The translations under genes and the position numbers were made by a program. The notes under the pieces are model-generated. The model had not been told where the DNA came from. It saw nothing but the letters and a program-made list of their open reading frames with translations, and searched no databases. Positions 17,105 to 25,182 of a DNA stretch of 39,798 bases are shown in pieces (position 1 is the stretch's first letter; each line of letters starts with the position of its first letter). Source of the DNA: Lacticaseibacillus mingshuiensis (GTDB taxonomy: Bacteria; Bacillota; Bacilli; Lactobacillales; Lactobacillaceae); the NCBI RefSeq assembly GCF_016861785.1, contig NZ_BOLS01000021.1, positions 1 through 39,798 of the forward strand, written 5' to 3'.

Positions 17105-19255
17105 CTATTGGTTCTTGAACGTCACGGTCACGGCATCGTCGGTCAGTAAACTACCCTTGGCCAGGCTTTGGTGCGTCGCGTACCCGTCGCCGCTCAAGTT
17201 GAATTTTTTGCCAGTCAATTGAGCCAATTTTAACACATCACTCTTGGACCAACCAGAAACATCCGGCATGGTCATGGCGCCGTTCGTGAGCAAGATCACG
17301 CGCGCCCCGGCCAACGCCTGCGAGCCAGCCGCGGGCAATTGTTGTACGACCCGGTTGCCGGTACCGACCAGCGCGACCTTTAGCTGCTGGTCCCCCAGCA
17401 CCTTTTGCGCCGCAGTCAGGCTGTCGTTTGTGACCGCCTTGACGGAAACGGTTTTCCCGCTGGTGGTCGTGGTGCTGTTATCATCCAGCGCCAAGGCCCG
17501 GGTCATCATCGGTTTGAAAATGCTGGCCAAAATGGTTTCGGCGGCCGCCGTCATTTTCTGCGGCTGCTTCATGGTGATGTAGAGTTCATACTTCGGATTG
17601 CTGGCAGGCGCCAGGCCCATCACGCTAAAAATATAATTGTTGGTCCCAGTCAGATACCCACCCTTAGGCGACGCGATCTGCGCGGTCCCTGTCTTGATGG
17701 CAAGGTCGACGCCAGGCATCTTGTAGGCGCCACCGGTCCCATAATCCGCGGTGACAACTTGCCGCATCAGATCGATCACCTCACTGGCGGTCTCGCTGCT
17801 GATTGGCTGCCCCAACACGGTGCGGTCATACGTCGTGGTCTTCCCCGGCGGACTGACGGTCTTAGACACAATACGCGGCTGAATCATGGTGCCTTTGTTG
17901 GCGATCGCAGTGACACCTTGCATCATCTGAAGCGCGTTGACGTCGATGCCTTGGCCAAACGAGGTGATCGCCTGTTCCAGTGGCGTCTTCACGGCGTAAT
18001 TGCCCGCCGTTTCACCCGGTAATGGAATGCCTGTTTTTTGGGCGAAGCCAAATTTTTGCAAGTAGGTGTTCCAAGTGGTGGCGCCCATTTCCTGTTCGAT
18101 TTTGACCATTCCGACGTTACTGGACCGCGGAAAGGCCTGGCTGAGCGGAATGTTGCCCCAGCCGCCAAGTTGCCAATCGGAGATCTTGCTGCCCTGCACC
18201 GTCACGGAGCCGGACTTATAGAGCTCGTTTGGATGATAGGTGCCACTTTCGATCGCGGCGGCCATGGTGAAGATCTTCATGACCGAGCCGGGTTCGTAGC
18301 CATCTTCAACGAGAATATCGCGCCACATGCTCGACAGCCCAGAACCGGTACTTGGATCAAACGTCGGCCGCTGCGAGGCAGCCAAAATAGCCCCAGTCTT
18401 CGCATTCATGAGCACGGCCGTCATGGTTTTAGGTTGGTATTTGTTTTGAACACTGGTCATCAAGGTCTCAAGATAGCTTTGCATGCCGGCATCGAGGGTC
18501 GTGGTGACACTCCCCCCATCGACGGCCGCCTTGGCTTTGACCTTGGCTTGCGGCAATTCATAACCATAGGTGTCCGTTTGCGTCCGCCGCCAACCATTGG
18601 TGCCCTTCAGGATGTTGTTGAAGGACTTCTCCAGGCCCATCACCCCGGTGAGCTGTTTATTCGTATCACTGCTCGTGGCTTGGGCAAGGCCCACCACGTG
18701 ACTGGCGAAAACACCATTCGGATAAAGACGGGACGGCGAATCATAAAAGCCGATGCCGGGTAATTTTTCCTTCTCGATCTGCTGTTTAAGCGCCAAGGAC
18801 AGATTCGCCCCAGCGGTCCCAAATTCGACTTGATCGAGGCCCGGTTGATCGAGCACTTTCAAAATCGCAGCCTTACTCATCGCCAAATATTTGGCCAGTA
18901 CCGTCGCGGTCTTGTCCTTGTCGACGACATAATTTTTCTTGTCGCCATCGACATAAGTGTGATTGAGGGCCGCATAGATCTTATAGGTACTGGCATCCTC
19001 GGCAATGATGGTGCCATCGCTCGCGTAAATGGTTCCGCGCTTCGCCTTGAGCGTTTGCGAGGTCGTGTATTGCTTGGCGCGTTCCTTCGCTAAGTTCGCG
19101 GAATCCACCTTGCCGCCTGTTGAGATATAAAAAAAACGAATGACAAACACCCCAAGCGCCAAAAGCGTGATGCCCAGCAGCAGAATGCCAAATCTTCTGC
19201 GGTTGCGCTCAGGATGGCGGGTGCGTGTCAGTCGCTTCGTCTTGTTTTTTGTCAT
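17105..19255 (-). CDS. division penicillin-binding protein with PASTA domains (PBP2x/FtsI class)
   Basis: A 716-residue class B transpeptidase that cross-links septal peptidoglycan outside the membrane. Order: basic cytoplasmic tail, one transmembrane helix (about 22-43), PBP dimer/pedestal domain (60-235), transpeptidase domain with S324-x-x-K327 (written SVMK), SSN and KTGT motifs, and two C-terminal PASTA domains (from about 595, including MPDVSGWSKSDV). The first catalytic tetrad reads SVMK, an unusual second residue compared with the common ST[FM]K. The start ATG overlaps the ftsL stop (ATGA). PASTA domains may bind peptidoglycan or assist fold stability. The equivalent in streptococci is pbp2x. 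Confidence 0.95.
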   Translation of the reverse strand: MTKNKTKRLTRTRHPERNRRRFGILLLGITLLALGVFVIRFFYISTGGKVDSANLAKERAKQYTTSQTLKAKRGTIYASDGTIIAEDASTYKIYAALNHTYVDGDKKNYVVDKDKTATVLAKYLAMSKAAILKVLDQPGLDQVEFGTAGANLSLALKQQIEKEKLPGIGFYDSPSRLYPNGVFASHVVGLAQATSSDTNKQLTGVMGLEKSFNNILKGTNGWRRTQTDTYGYELPQAKVKAKAAVDGGSVTTTLDAGMQSYLETLMTSVQNKYQPKTMTAVLMNAKTGAILAASQRPTFDPSTGSGLSSMWRDILVEDGYEPGSVMKIFTMAAAIESGTYHPNELYKSGSVTVQGSKISDWQLGGWGNIPLSQAFPRSSNVGMVKIEQEMGATTWNTYLQKFGFAQKTGIPLPGETAGNYAVKTPLEQAITSFGQGIDVNALQMMQGVTAIANKGTMIQPRIVSKTVSPPGKTTTYDRTVLGQPISSETASEVIDLMRQVVTADYGTGGAYKMPGVDLAIKTGTAQIASPKGGYLTGTNNYIFSVMGLAPASNPKYELYITMKQPQKMTAAAETILASIFKPMMTRALALDDNSTTTTSGKTVSVKAVTNDSLTAAQKVLGDQQLKVALVGTGNRVVQQLPAAGSQALAGARVILLTNGAMTMPDVSGWSKSDVLKLAQLTGKKFNLSGDGYATHQSLAKGSLLTDDAVTVTFKNQ

Positions 19256-19644
19256 TTGTCAGTCACTCGCTTGATGTTGCCATTGATCACGGTCAAGCCG
19301 TGCGCTTTGGCGAAGTTGGCGAGCCGATCCGAGTTGGAAAGCTCCCCGACCGTCTGTTTGTAATCATCGATCTGCTGGTTTTGACTGGTGATCTGAGACT
19401 GCAGATCCTGATAGGTGCGATTGGTCGCCGCTAACGAATTCTGCGTTCCGAGATACATCAGGCAAAACGCGACAACAGCCATGCCGCATAACACAGTCAA
19501 AAGCCGTTCAAGCGGGGCGAACGCGATATGTTTTGGCGCAGGGGCAGCCGCCGGAGCCGGCGCCACAGTGGGCGTTGGCGCTACAACTGGTGCTGTGCGC
19601 AGCGGCTCTGCCGCTTCTAATTGTCTTGCTGTGTTATCGAGCAT
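19252..19644 (-). CDS. ftsL: divisome protein FtsL with Ala/Pro-rich N-terminus
   Basis: A 130-residue bitopic protein. A cytoplasmic N-terminus with an APVVAPTPTVAPAPAAAPAP-type stretch is followed by one transmembrane helix (about residues 47-68) and a heptad-bearing coiled coil (about 70-115). It bridges DivIB and DivIC in the septal complex. The ATG at 19644 fits the AAAAGGG nine bases before it; upstream GTG and TTG codons in frame are worse placed. Its TGA overlaps the PBP start. Identity rests on position and topology, since FtsL sequences are poorly conserved. Confidence 0.85.
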   Translation of the reverse strand: MLDNTARQLEAAEPLRTAPVVAPTPTVAPAPAAAPAPKHIAFAPLERLLTVLCGMAVVAFCLMYLGTQNSLAATNRTYQDLQSQITSQNQQIDDYKQTVGELSNSDRLANFAKAHGLTVINGNIKRVTDK

Positions 19645-19661
19645 CACGTTCAACCCTTTTC

Positions 19662-20597
19662 TTACAATTTTTCGATCACTCGCAGTTTTGCGCTGTGCGC
19701 GCGATGGTTGCGGGCAAGCTCTGCTTCGCTTGGCTCAATGGGCTTGCGCGTCAGCAGGCGAAATGCCGGTTTGGCGTCATCTGGGATGACAGGCAGGCCG
19801 TGGGGAATATCCTGCACGGTCGTTTTTTCTTTAAACATTGTCTTGACCAGCCGATCTTCCAGCGACTGGAAGGTGATCACACTGATGCGGCCGCCTTGAT
19901 CAAGCAGGTCAAGGGCCTGAGTCAGTGAATCCTCCAGCGCTCCGAGCTCGTCGTTCACGGCGATGCGGACCGCCTGGAAAACGCGTTTGGCGGGATGGCC
20001 TCCTGTGCGGCGCGCCTTGGCCGGAATGCCGGCCTTGATCAGTTCCACCAATTCGAAGGTGGTCTCGATCGGCTTTTCCGCGCGGGCGCGTTCGATCTGG
20101 CGGGCGATCGACTTGGCAAACTTTTCCTCGCCGTAGCGATTGAAAATTCGCACCAGGTCGTTGAACGGCCAGTCGTTGATCACCACACGGGCGGTCAAGG
20201 CTTGGCGCTGATCCATCCGCATGTCTAGTGGTGCGTCGAGCCGATATGAAAAGCCGCGGGTGCTGTCGTCAAATTGTGGCGAGGAAACACCGAGGTCATA
20301 AAGCACCCCATCCACTTTGGTGACCCCTTCTTCTGCCAGGCCACTTTGCAGTTCCCGAAAATTACGGTGAAGCAAGTGCAAGTTGGCAGGAAATGGATCC
20401 ATGTCGGCCATGACCGCATCGATGGCGGCCTGGTCTTGGTCAAACGCGTACAGCTGGCCGGTAGTCAACTGACTGAGGATGCGGCGGGTGTGCCCCCCGC
20501 GTCCAAGTGTTGCATCTATGTATGTCCCAGTTGCTGAGACATTGAGCATTTCGGTGGCTTCCTTTAGCATCACCGTTTCGTGTGTGAATTCAGCCAT
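19662..20597 (-). CDS. rsmH: 16S rRNA (cytosine-1402-N4)-methyltransferase RsmH (MraW)
   Basis: A 311-residue SAM-dependent methyltransferase acting on C1402 in the ribosomal P site. The start motif [13 protein letters not shown] matches the family, followed by [12 protein letters not shown] (SAM loop, about 27-38), [12 protein letters not shown] and [11 protein letters not shown]. The C-terminal [17 protein letters not shown] end is present as [14 protein letters not shown]. It begins two bases after the mraZ stop with a weak ribosome binding site, so it is probably translationally coupled. Length and motifs are normal. Confidence 0.98.
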   Translation of the reverse strand: MAEFTHETVMLKEATEMLNVSATGTYIDATLGRGGHTRRILSQLTTGQLYAFDQDQAAIDAVMADMDPFPANLHLLHRNFRELQSGLAEEGVTKVDGVLYDLGVSSPQFDDSTRGFSYRLDAPLDMRMDQRQALTARVVINDWPFNDLVRIFNRYGEEKFAKSIARQIERARAEKPIETTFELVELIKAGIPAKARRTGGHPAKRVFQAVRIAVNDELGALEDSLTQALDLLDQGGRISVITFQSLEDRLVKTMFKEKTTVQDIPHGLPVIPDDAKPAFRLLTRKPIEPSEAELARNHRAHSAKLRVIEKL

Positions 20598-20599
20598 TT

Positions 20600-21031
20600 T
20601 TATAACCCAAAGTCCATTAGATTTTCGGAGATATCATCAAAGTTCTCTTCCGCTTTGTCGGCAAAATCCTGCCAACGCTCGGCGCTCCACACTTCGATTC
20701 GATTGGAGACCCCAACCAGCACACATTCCTTTTCGATGCCGGCATGGCCGATCAAGCTTTTGGGAATATTGACACGGCCTTGGCGATCCAATTCGCATTC
20801 AGTGGCGGCGGAATAAAGAAAACGGGTGAACGTCCGCGCGTCTTTTTTCGTCAAAGGCAACGCGGCCAGCTTTTCTTGCAGCTTTTCCCACTCGCTGAGG
20901 GGGTAGCCGAACAAGCAGCCGTCCATGCCCCGGGTCAACACGAACGTTGGATTGAGTTCATCGCGAAATTTCGCCGGAATGATCAGGCGGCCTTTCGCGT
21001 CGAGACTGTGATGGAACTCACCCATGAGCAT
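20600..21031 (-). CDS. mraZ: transcriptional regulator MraZ
   Basis: A 143-residue protein with two SpoVT-AbrB swapped-hairpin domains (about 1-50 and 75-125), each with the family DxKGR-type motif: [14 protein letters not shown] and [13 protein letters not shown]. It represses the division cluster in E. coli through 5-bp repeats at its own promoter. The start is the internal ATG at 21031 ([15 protein letters not shown]) because AGGGGGTG precedes it by six bases; an earlier GTG overlaps this site. A GTGG array upstream (21062-21091) is a candidate operator. Confidence 0.97.
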   Translation of the reverse strand: MLMGEFHHSLDAKGRLIIPAKFRDELNPTFVLTRGMDGCLFGYPLSEWEKLQEKLAALPLTKKDARTFTRFLYSAATECELDRQGRVNIPKSLIGHAGIEKECVLVGVSNRIEVWSAERWQDFADKAEENFDDISENLMDFGL

Positions 21032-21061
21032 GGACTTCACCCCCTTTTCGATGATAAGTTC

Positions 21062-21091
21062 AGTCTACCACAATCCCCCACTCTCCACCAC
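21062..21091 (-). promoter_or_regulatory. mraZ promoter with three 10-bp GTGG repeats, candidate MraZ operator
   Basis: On the minus strand three consecutive 10-bp units each begin GTGG (units at 21082-21091, 21072-21081 and 21062-21071). The last unit contains the extended -10 TGG-TAGACT (-10 at 21062-21067). No consensus -35 is visible. MraZ of E. coli binds TGGGN repeats spaced on a 10-bp period at its promoter, so this layout suits autoregulation. Confidence 0.6.
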
Positions 21092-21150
21092 CACATCTCA
21101 ATAAAATGGGTTGACTTTTCTGAACTCGACGCCAAGATCACGTAAGCAAC

Positions 21151-21189
21151 AAAAAGACCCCTGAATCCACGCGGGATTCAGGGGTCTTT
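21151..21189 (-). terminator. terminator between the DUF3397-like gene and mraZ
   Basis: A perfect 16-bp stem (21153-21168 with 21174-21189) with a T-run on the minus strand. It ends the small membrane-protein gene and insulates the mraZ promoter. Confidence 0.9.
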
Positions 21190-21219
21190 GTCAGGTGGTG
21201 CCAAGGTGGGGAGCTAGCC

Positions 21220-21546
21220 CTAGATTGTGAGGAGAATTGCACAGACCCACCAGATCGTGGCGGCTGCGGCGAGCAGTCGGGCCAACCACGCCCAATAGGT
21301 GGTGAAAAGTAGATCCCCGTCGCGCACCAGCAGGAGGCACACCACCAGGATCGCCACCAGGACCGCGCAAAACAGAACCACGAAGAGATAGTTCGGCGCC
21401 TTGCTTGCGGTGATCACGCCGATCGCGATCAGGTCCAGTAAAATGGCAAGAAAATAGAAGAAATTACGTGAATAATGCGACCGTAACACCAGGCCGCCCA
21501 GTACCACCAACATCACAAGTGGGACCGCGTAAGCAACAACCAGCAT
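21220..21546 (-). CDS. small four-helix membrane protein, DUF3397-like
   Basis: A 108-residue integral membrane protein with four hydrophobic segments (about 2-20, 29-46, 54-74 and 84-106) and short polar loops such as SHYSRNF and LVRDGD. The start is the ATG at 21546, with TTGGAGGT six bases upstream; a longer frame reads into the divergent promoter. Its place just before mraZ and its size fit the DUF3397 family of lactobacilli, recalled from gene order rather than a search. Function unknown. Monocistronic, with its own terminator. Confidence 0.75.
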   Translation of the reverse strand: MLVVAYAVPLVMLVVLGGLVLRSHYSRNFFYFLAILLDLIAIGVITASKAPNYLFVVLFCAVLVAILVVCLLLVRDGDLLFTTYWAWLARLLAAAATIWWVCAILLTI

Positions 21547-21601
21547 ATTGAGACCTCCAAGAACAAGATACCGCACCAAATGGAATAAAACCACTCTCAC
21601 C

Positions 21602-21630
21602 TTGAAGGCGGCGCGTGAAAAAGGTATCAT
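21602..21630 (+). promoter_or_regulatory. promoter of the 46-residue membrane peptide gene
   Basis: TTGAAG (21602-21607), 17-bp spacer and TATCAT (21625-21630) on the plus strand, 34 bases before the GTG start. Confidence 0.65.
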
Positions 21631-21663
21631 GTGTCAGTAAACAAATTAAAGGTGGTGACTGGA

Positions 21664-21804
21664 GTGGCAGAGAAAACCAAGAAAAAAGAGCCACGCTCCA
21701 AGTTCTGGTATGTCACACATATCGCCGCTTGGGCCATGCTGATCGTGACCGTGCTCAGCGCGGTGATCTACGGCGTGATTCTCATTATGCAATATAAGAG
21801 CTAA
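21664..21804 (+). CDS. 46-residue single-helix membrane protein, DUF4044-like
   Basis: A short gene of 46 codons starting GTG at 21664, with AAAGGTGG eight bases upstream and a promoter and terminator of its own, so it is a complete unit. The product has a basic N-terminus (MAEKTKKKEPRSK) and one transmembrane helix (about residues 17-43), ending MQYKS. Size, charge and location beside mraZ match small DUF4044 proteins of lactobacilli. Function unknown. It is one of only two plus-strand units in the right three quarters of the window-free gap between dcw and transport genes. Confidence 0.8.
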   Translation: MAEKTKKKEPRSKFWYVTHIAAWAMLIVTVLSAVIYGVILIMQYKS

Positions 21805-21811
21805 GTACAGG

Positions 21812-21842
21812 GCGCGTATCCGTTGAGGGTACGCGCTTTTTT
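21812..21842 (+). terminator. terminator of the DUF4044-like gene
   Basis: GCGCGTATCC (21812-21821), loop GTTGA, GGGTACGCGC (21827-21836), then six T. It starts eight bases after the stop. Confidence 0.88.
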
Positions 21843-21869
21843 CTGCGCTGGTGGGGGTATTTTTTGTGT

Positions 21870-21903
21870 AAAAAAACCGGCTCCGCCGCTGCGCGGCGAA
21901 GCC
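21870..21903 (-). terminator. terminator of thiT
   Basis: On the minus strand GGCTTCGCCGC, loop GCA and GCGGCGGAGCC form an 11-bp stem with one G-U pair, then GGTTTTTTT. It lies 15 bases past the thiT stop. Confidence 0.88.
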
Positions 21904-21918
21904 GAGATCCTGGTCACC

Positions 21919-22527
21919 TTAATTATGAACACTGCCCAGCGATTGGGTTGTCTTAGGCAAGAAAAGCTGCTTGGCCATAACGATCAGCGCACCGATCACC
22001 ACGATCGCCAGCGCCGTGCTGACCACAAACGACCCACCATTGACGATCAGCGACCACATCCAGGCCCCAATACCTTTTGGTGCGTAAGAGCCCCAGAAGA
22101 TCACTCCAGCAACAAAGTGGGCAAAGTACTTCAGCCCTGCCCCAATGGCAATGGCCGCCAGTGCGTAAACGGTCGCGACTGTCTGCCGGCCATCGCGAAG
22201 CGCTTTTTGAAACGCAGGCATCATCAACCCAGCAAAGCCGACCACGGTGAAGGCAACTGGATATTCCAGCAACCCCTGCGTCAGATTAAGCACCTCACCA
22301 TCCGCGAGGCCTTTCAAAAAGAGATCCAAAAGCCCCCACACCAGCCCAGCCGAAAGCCCTGGCCAGACGCCGCGCCGCAAAGCCAAGACCACCAACGGCA
22401 CAACACCGTAGCTGATCTGAATCGATGAGACACCCAGCTGATGCGGAATATACTCCAGCGCCATCGCCAGCGCCGCGATCACCGCAACTTCAACTAAAAT
22501 CACGAGATCTTCCTTACGTTTGTCCAT
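21919..22527 (-). CDS. thiT: thiamine ECF transporter S component ThiT
   Basis: A 202-residue membrane protein with six hydrophobic segments, matching the ThiT (YuaJ) S components that bind thiamine and dock onto the shared EcfAA'T module for uptake. Family features include the N-terminal segment EVAVIAALAMALEYIP, the PLVVLALRRGVWPGL loop, and the aromatic-rich ligand loops (LLEYP, HFVAGVIFWGSYAP). The ATG has AAAGGAGG just upstream. A TPP riboswitch precedes it, which independently supports thiamine as ligand, and a sequestering hairpin covers the ribosome binding site. A terminator follows. Confidence 0.94.
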   Translation of the reverse strand: MDKRKEDLVILVEVAVIAALAMALEYIPHQLGVSSIQISYGVVPLVVLALRRGVWPGLSAGLVWGLLDLFLKGLADGEVLNLTQGLLEYPVAFTVVGFAGLMMPAFQKALRDGRQTVATVYALAAIAIGAGLKYFAHFVAGVIFWGSYAPKGIGAWMWSLIVNGGSFVVSTALAIVVIGALIVMAKQLFLPKTTQSLGSVHN

Positions 22528-22535
22528 GCAAAAAA

Positions 22536-22572
22536 CCTCCTTTGTGTCAATGAACCCGGGGCACAAAGAAGG
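22536..22572 (-). promoter_or_regulatory. Shine-Dalgarno-sequestering hairpin of thiT
   Basis: On the minus strand CCTTCTTTGTG (22562-22572) pairs over 11 bp, with one G-U, with CACAAAGGAGG (22536-22546), which contains the thiT ribosome binding site. It lies 16 bases past the riboswitch. This suggests translational control by TPP. Confidence 0.7.
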
Positions 22573-22588
22573 TCGATCACTCGACGAT

Positions 22589-22672
22589 CACAAATTCCTA
22601 CGCTCGTATTAACGAACAGGTTCGAAGGGTCTGAGGTCTCCCTCACTCTCAGCCAATGGCTCCCCCTTTGTG
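22589..22672 (-). promoter_or_regulatory. TPP (THI-box) riboswitch upstream of thiT
   Basis: The minus strand shows the diagnostic elements in order: P1 CACAAA.., GGGGGAGCC, GGCTGAGAG, GACCCTTCGAACCTG, a variable arm with TAATACGAGCGTAGG, and the closing TTTGTG of P1. TPP binding should shut off thiT. Confidence 0.95.
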
Positions 22673-22678
22673 ACGGGT

Positions 22679-22684
22679 ATCATA
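22679..22684 (-). promoter_or_regulatory. -10 box for the thiT leader
   Basis: TATGAT on the minus strand, seven bases before the riboswitch begins. The -35 region is poor, so the call rests on the -10 and its position. Confidence 0.45.
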
Positions 22685-22755
22685 TTTAATTTTCTTGTTG
22701 GACACGATATAGTTTAGCACGAACAAGCCAAAATGCAAGCGCGACCACTCGAGGG

Positions 22756-22822
22756 AAAAGGTGCGGAGCGGGGCGTTTTGGGTCCTGCACGAGAGCGCAC
22801 GATTTACCACGCTAAAAACGCC
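22756..22822. repeat. repeat block D, single module
   Basis: GGTGCGGAGCGGGGCGTTTT begins at 22760 and matches the outer border of block B (reverse strand) at 20 of 21 positions when one more base is counted. GGCGTTTT (22772-22779) pairs with AAAACGCC (22815-22822) to close a hairpin. It lies in the thiT-cls gap, which has no gene. Confidence 0.6.
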
Positions 22823-22826
22823 AAAA

Positions 22827-22876
22827 CCGGCGCCAGTCCTGGAGAACAGCCTCCCAGGACCCGCGCCGGCGAATTT
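22827..22876 (-). terminator. terminator of the ABC-transporter/cls transcript
   Basis: CCGGCGCCAGTCCTGGAG (22827-22844) pairs with an imperfect complement ending 22869. On the minus strand it is followed by TTTTGG. The plus strand has ATTTTTT, so it may work both ways. Confidence 0.7.
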
Positions 22877-22905
22877 TTTCTTCTATTATATAGCTATATA
22901 GCGTA

Positions 22906-24336
22906 CTACATGATCGGTGCCAGCAGCCTGGATAATTCTTCGTCCAGTGTGGCGAGGCGGGACTTGCTTTCAGCCATTTGACGGGTGTAGCGAATCGCGT
23001 GGTTCATATCTTCTTCAAACAGCGCGGCCGCTTCCTTGACCAGCGCTGGGTCATAAATAAAAGCAGCGATCTCAAAGTTCAACTTGAAGCTGCGACTGTC
23101 GAGGTTCGCGGTGCCGGTGGACAAGAATCGGTCATCGACCACGATCGTCTTGCTGTGCAAAAAGCCCTCCTGATAGAGGAACGTCTTCGCCCCATTTTTA
23201 GCCATACGCGCTAGGTAAAACTTCGTCGCTTTGGTCATCAGCGGAATGTTGCTGGACGCGGGCACCATCACCCGCACATCCACCCCGCTGCCGGCCGCGA
23301 TCGCCAAAGCATCCAGCAAACTATCATCCGGCACAAAATACGGCGTCTCGATCCAGATCCGTTTTTTGGCCAGCGCGATCAAACGCAGGTAGCCCAATTT
23401 GATTGCCTCGACATTTTGATCCGGGCCGCCAGAAACGATCTGCATCGTGGTCCGTCCAGTGTCGGGCGCATCCGGAAAATAGCTTTTTTGAAAATGGACC
23501 TTTTTGACCTTGGCTGTGGTGTTCCAATCCATGAAGAACCGGGCCTGCAGCGTCGCGACGGCCTGCCCCGTGATGCGGAGCTGACTGTCGCGCTTGATCG
23601 CGAGGTGGCGCTTGGAGGCCCCGATATCAAAGCCGCCCATGTACCCGACGCGGCCATCGATGATCGTCAGCTTGCGGTGGTTGCGAAAATTGATACGCGG
23701 GTTGACGCGACCGAACTTCGTCGCAATGAAGGGTTCGACCAACCCACCGGCATCACGAAGCGGCTGCCAGAACTTCGGCCGCAAGCGGTGCGAGCCAAAT
23801 GTATCATAGACCAGCCGTACGCGCACCCCCGCCTTCGCCTTGGTTACAAGCAGATCGCGCAGCGCGAGGCCAACTTGATCGGGCTGAATGGTATACGCTT
23901 CAAGATGAATGTGATCGGTGGCGCTGGCAATATCCGCAAACAAGAGCCGGTCAAAATCCTCACGCTCGGTGACGAGCTGGACCTCATTCATCGTTGTGAT
24001 GAGCGCGCCATCTGTTTTCAATAACGTACGGACCAATTCCGCACCGCTGCCCAAGTCTTGGCCCAGTGGTGCGTCGGTCTCGTCGATCGCATCCTGCTGG
24101 GCGGCGACCATTTGATCAATGCCGAGTCGCTGCTGGGTAGCCAGCGCGTTCAACTTATTGGTCGAGAGCTTGCGGCCAAACAGGTAATACAGCACGAAGC
24201 CCAGCACCGGCAACAGTAGCAACACCAACAGCCAGGCCCAGATCGCCGCAATATCACGCGGCTGGCGAAAGACCGTGACGATGGCGATCGCCGCGTTCAA
24301 AACAATGATAATGGTGATCACCGTGCCAACGACCAT
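22906..24336 (-). CDS. cls: cardiolipin synthase
   Basis: A 476-residue membrane phospholipase-D-family enzyme that joins two phosphatidylglycerols into cardiolipin plus glycerol. Two N-terminal transmembrane helices (about 3-22 and 32-54) anchor it. Both HKD motifs are intact: NHRKLTIIDGRVGYMGG (mid-protein) and FLHSKTIVVDDRFLSTG (near 400), each followed by the Asn/Ser residue of the family (GTANLDSRSF). The start is the ATG at 24336, with AAAGGGG eight bases upstream; an in-frame TTG earlier overlaps that site. It lies 36 bases after the binding-protein gene and may be co-transcribed with the amino-acid transporter. Confidence 0.96.
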   Translation of the reverse strand: MVVGTVITIIIVLNAAIAIVTVFRQPRDIAAIWAWLLVLLLLPVLGFVLYYLFGRKLSTNKLNALATQQRLGIDQMVAAQQDAIDETDAPLGQDLGSGAELVRTLLKTDGALITTMNEVQLVTEREDFDRLLFADIASATDHIHLEAYTIQPDQVGLALRDLLVTKAKAGVRVRLVYDTFGSHRLRPKFWQPLRDAGGLVEPFIATKFGRVNPRINFRNHRKLTIIDGRVGYMGGFDIGASKRHLAIKRDSQLRITGQAVATLQARFFMDWNTTAKVKKVHFQKSYFPDAPDTGRTTMQIVSGGPDQNVEAIKLGYLRLIALAKKRIWIETPYFVPDDSLLDALAIAAGSGVDVRVMVPASSNIPLMTKATKFYLARMAKNGAKTFLYQEGFLHSKTIVVDDRFLSTGTANLDSRSFKLNFEIAAFIYDPALVKEAAALFEEDMNHAIRYTRQMAESKSRLATLDEELSRLLAPIM

Positions 24337-24372
24337 CTTGACGTCCCCTTTCAATGCGGCGGCTAGCCGGCG

Positions 24373-25182
24373 CTATTTTGCGTCGTTGCCGAACCACTTG
24401 GCCTTGAGCTTCGCCATGGTGCCATTTTTTTCCAGGGTCTTGAAGCCGGCGTCGATCTTGTTTTTCAAGGTCACATCCGACTTGCGCATCCCGGCGGCGA
24501 AATTCTCATAGCCAAAGCCTTTGTCTTCATAGACCTGATAGGCCTTGGGGTCCTTTTGGTGGGCGATGTAATAACGCGCATACACCTCATCCATGAAGAT
24601 GCCCTGAATCCGGCCGGCACTCAGGTCCAAGAATGCCTCATTAAAAGTATCATACAAAACAGGGGTCTGATTATCAATGTACTGCTTTAAAAGTTTCGGG
24701 TTTTGATCAAGCGCAGACGCGCCGCTGGAGCCTGTTTGGACGCCGAGGGTCTTGCCTTTCATCCCCTTGAAGCCGTTGACATTGTACTTGGTCATGGTCA
24801 CCAACACCTGGTGATTTTCCAAATATGGCGCGGTGAACGTCACCTGTTTTTTCCGCTCCGGTGTGACCGAATAGCCATTCCAGATCAAGTCGATGGTCTG
24901 GTTGCGCAATTCCGTTTCCTTCATCGACCAATCGATCGGCTGAAAGCTCACCTTCACCCCGTATAATTTGAAGACCGCACGCGCGAGATCGATGTCAAAA
25001 CCGGCCAGTGCCCCACTTTTTTCACGAAAGCCCATCGGCACAAAACTGTCGTCGAGGCCAACCACCACCGTCTTGTCCTTTTCAATGCGCGGCCAGGAGT
25101 CACTGCTTTGCAGCCGGGCACAGCCGGTCACGGTCAAAAAGGCGGTGAAAAGAAAGATCAATGCGAGAATTTTTTTCTTCAT
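24373..25182 (-). CDS. amino-acid ABC transporter substrate-binding lipoprotein
   Basis: A 269-residue lipoprotein (MKKKILAL, lipobox VTGC) of the polar amino-acid binding family (PBP2, SBP_bac_3). The family core is clear: PMGFREKSGALAGFDIDLARAVF, then WNGYSVTPERKKQVTFTAPYL with the Arg that holds the ligand carboxylate, and GVQTGSSGASAL for the second lobe. Ligand identity is not readable; glutamine, cystine or another polar amino acid would fit. Its ATG overlaps the ATPase stop by four bases. It is third in the permease-ATPase-binding-protein operon. Confidence 0.9.
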   Translation of the reverse strand: MKKKILALIFLFTAFLTVTGCARLQSSDSWPRIEKDKTVVVGLDDSFVPMGFREKSGALAGFDIDLARAVFKLYGVKVSFQPIDWSMKETELRNQTIDLIWNGYSVTPERKKQVTFTAPYLENHQVLVTMTKYNVNGFKGMKGKTLGVQTGSSGASALDQNPKLLKQYIDNQTPVLYDTFNEAFLDLSAGRIQGIFMDEVYARYYIAHQKDPKAYQVYEDKGFGYENFAAGMRKSDVTLKNKIDAGFKTLEKNGTMAKLKAKWFGNDAK

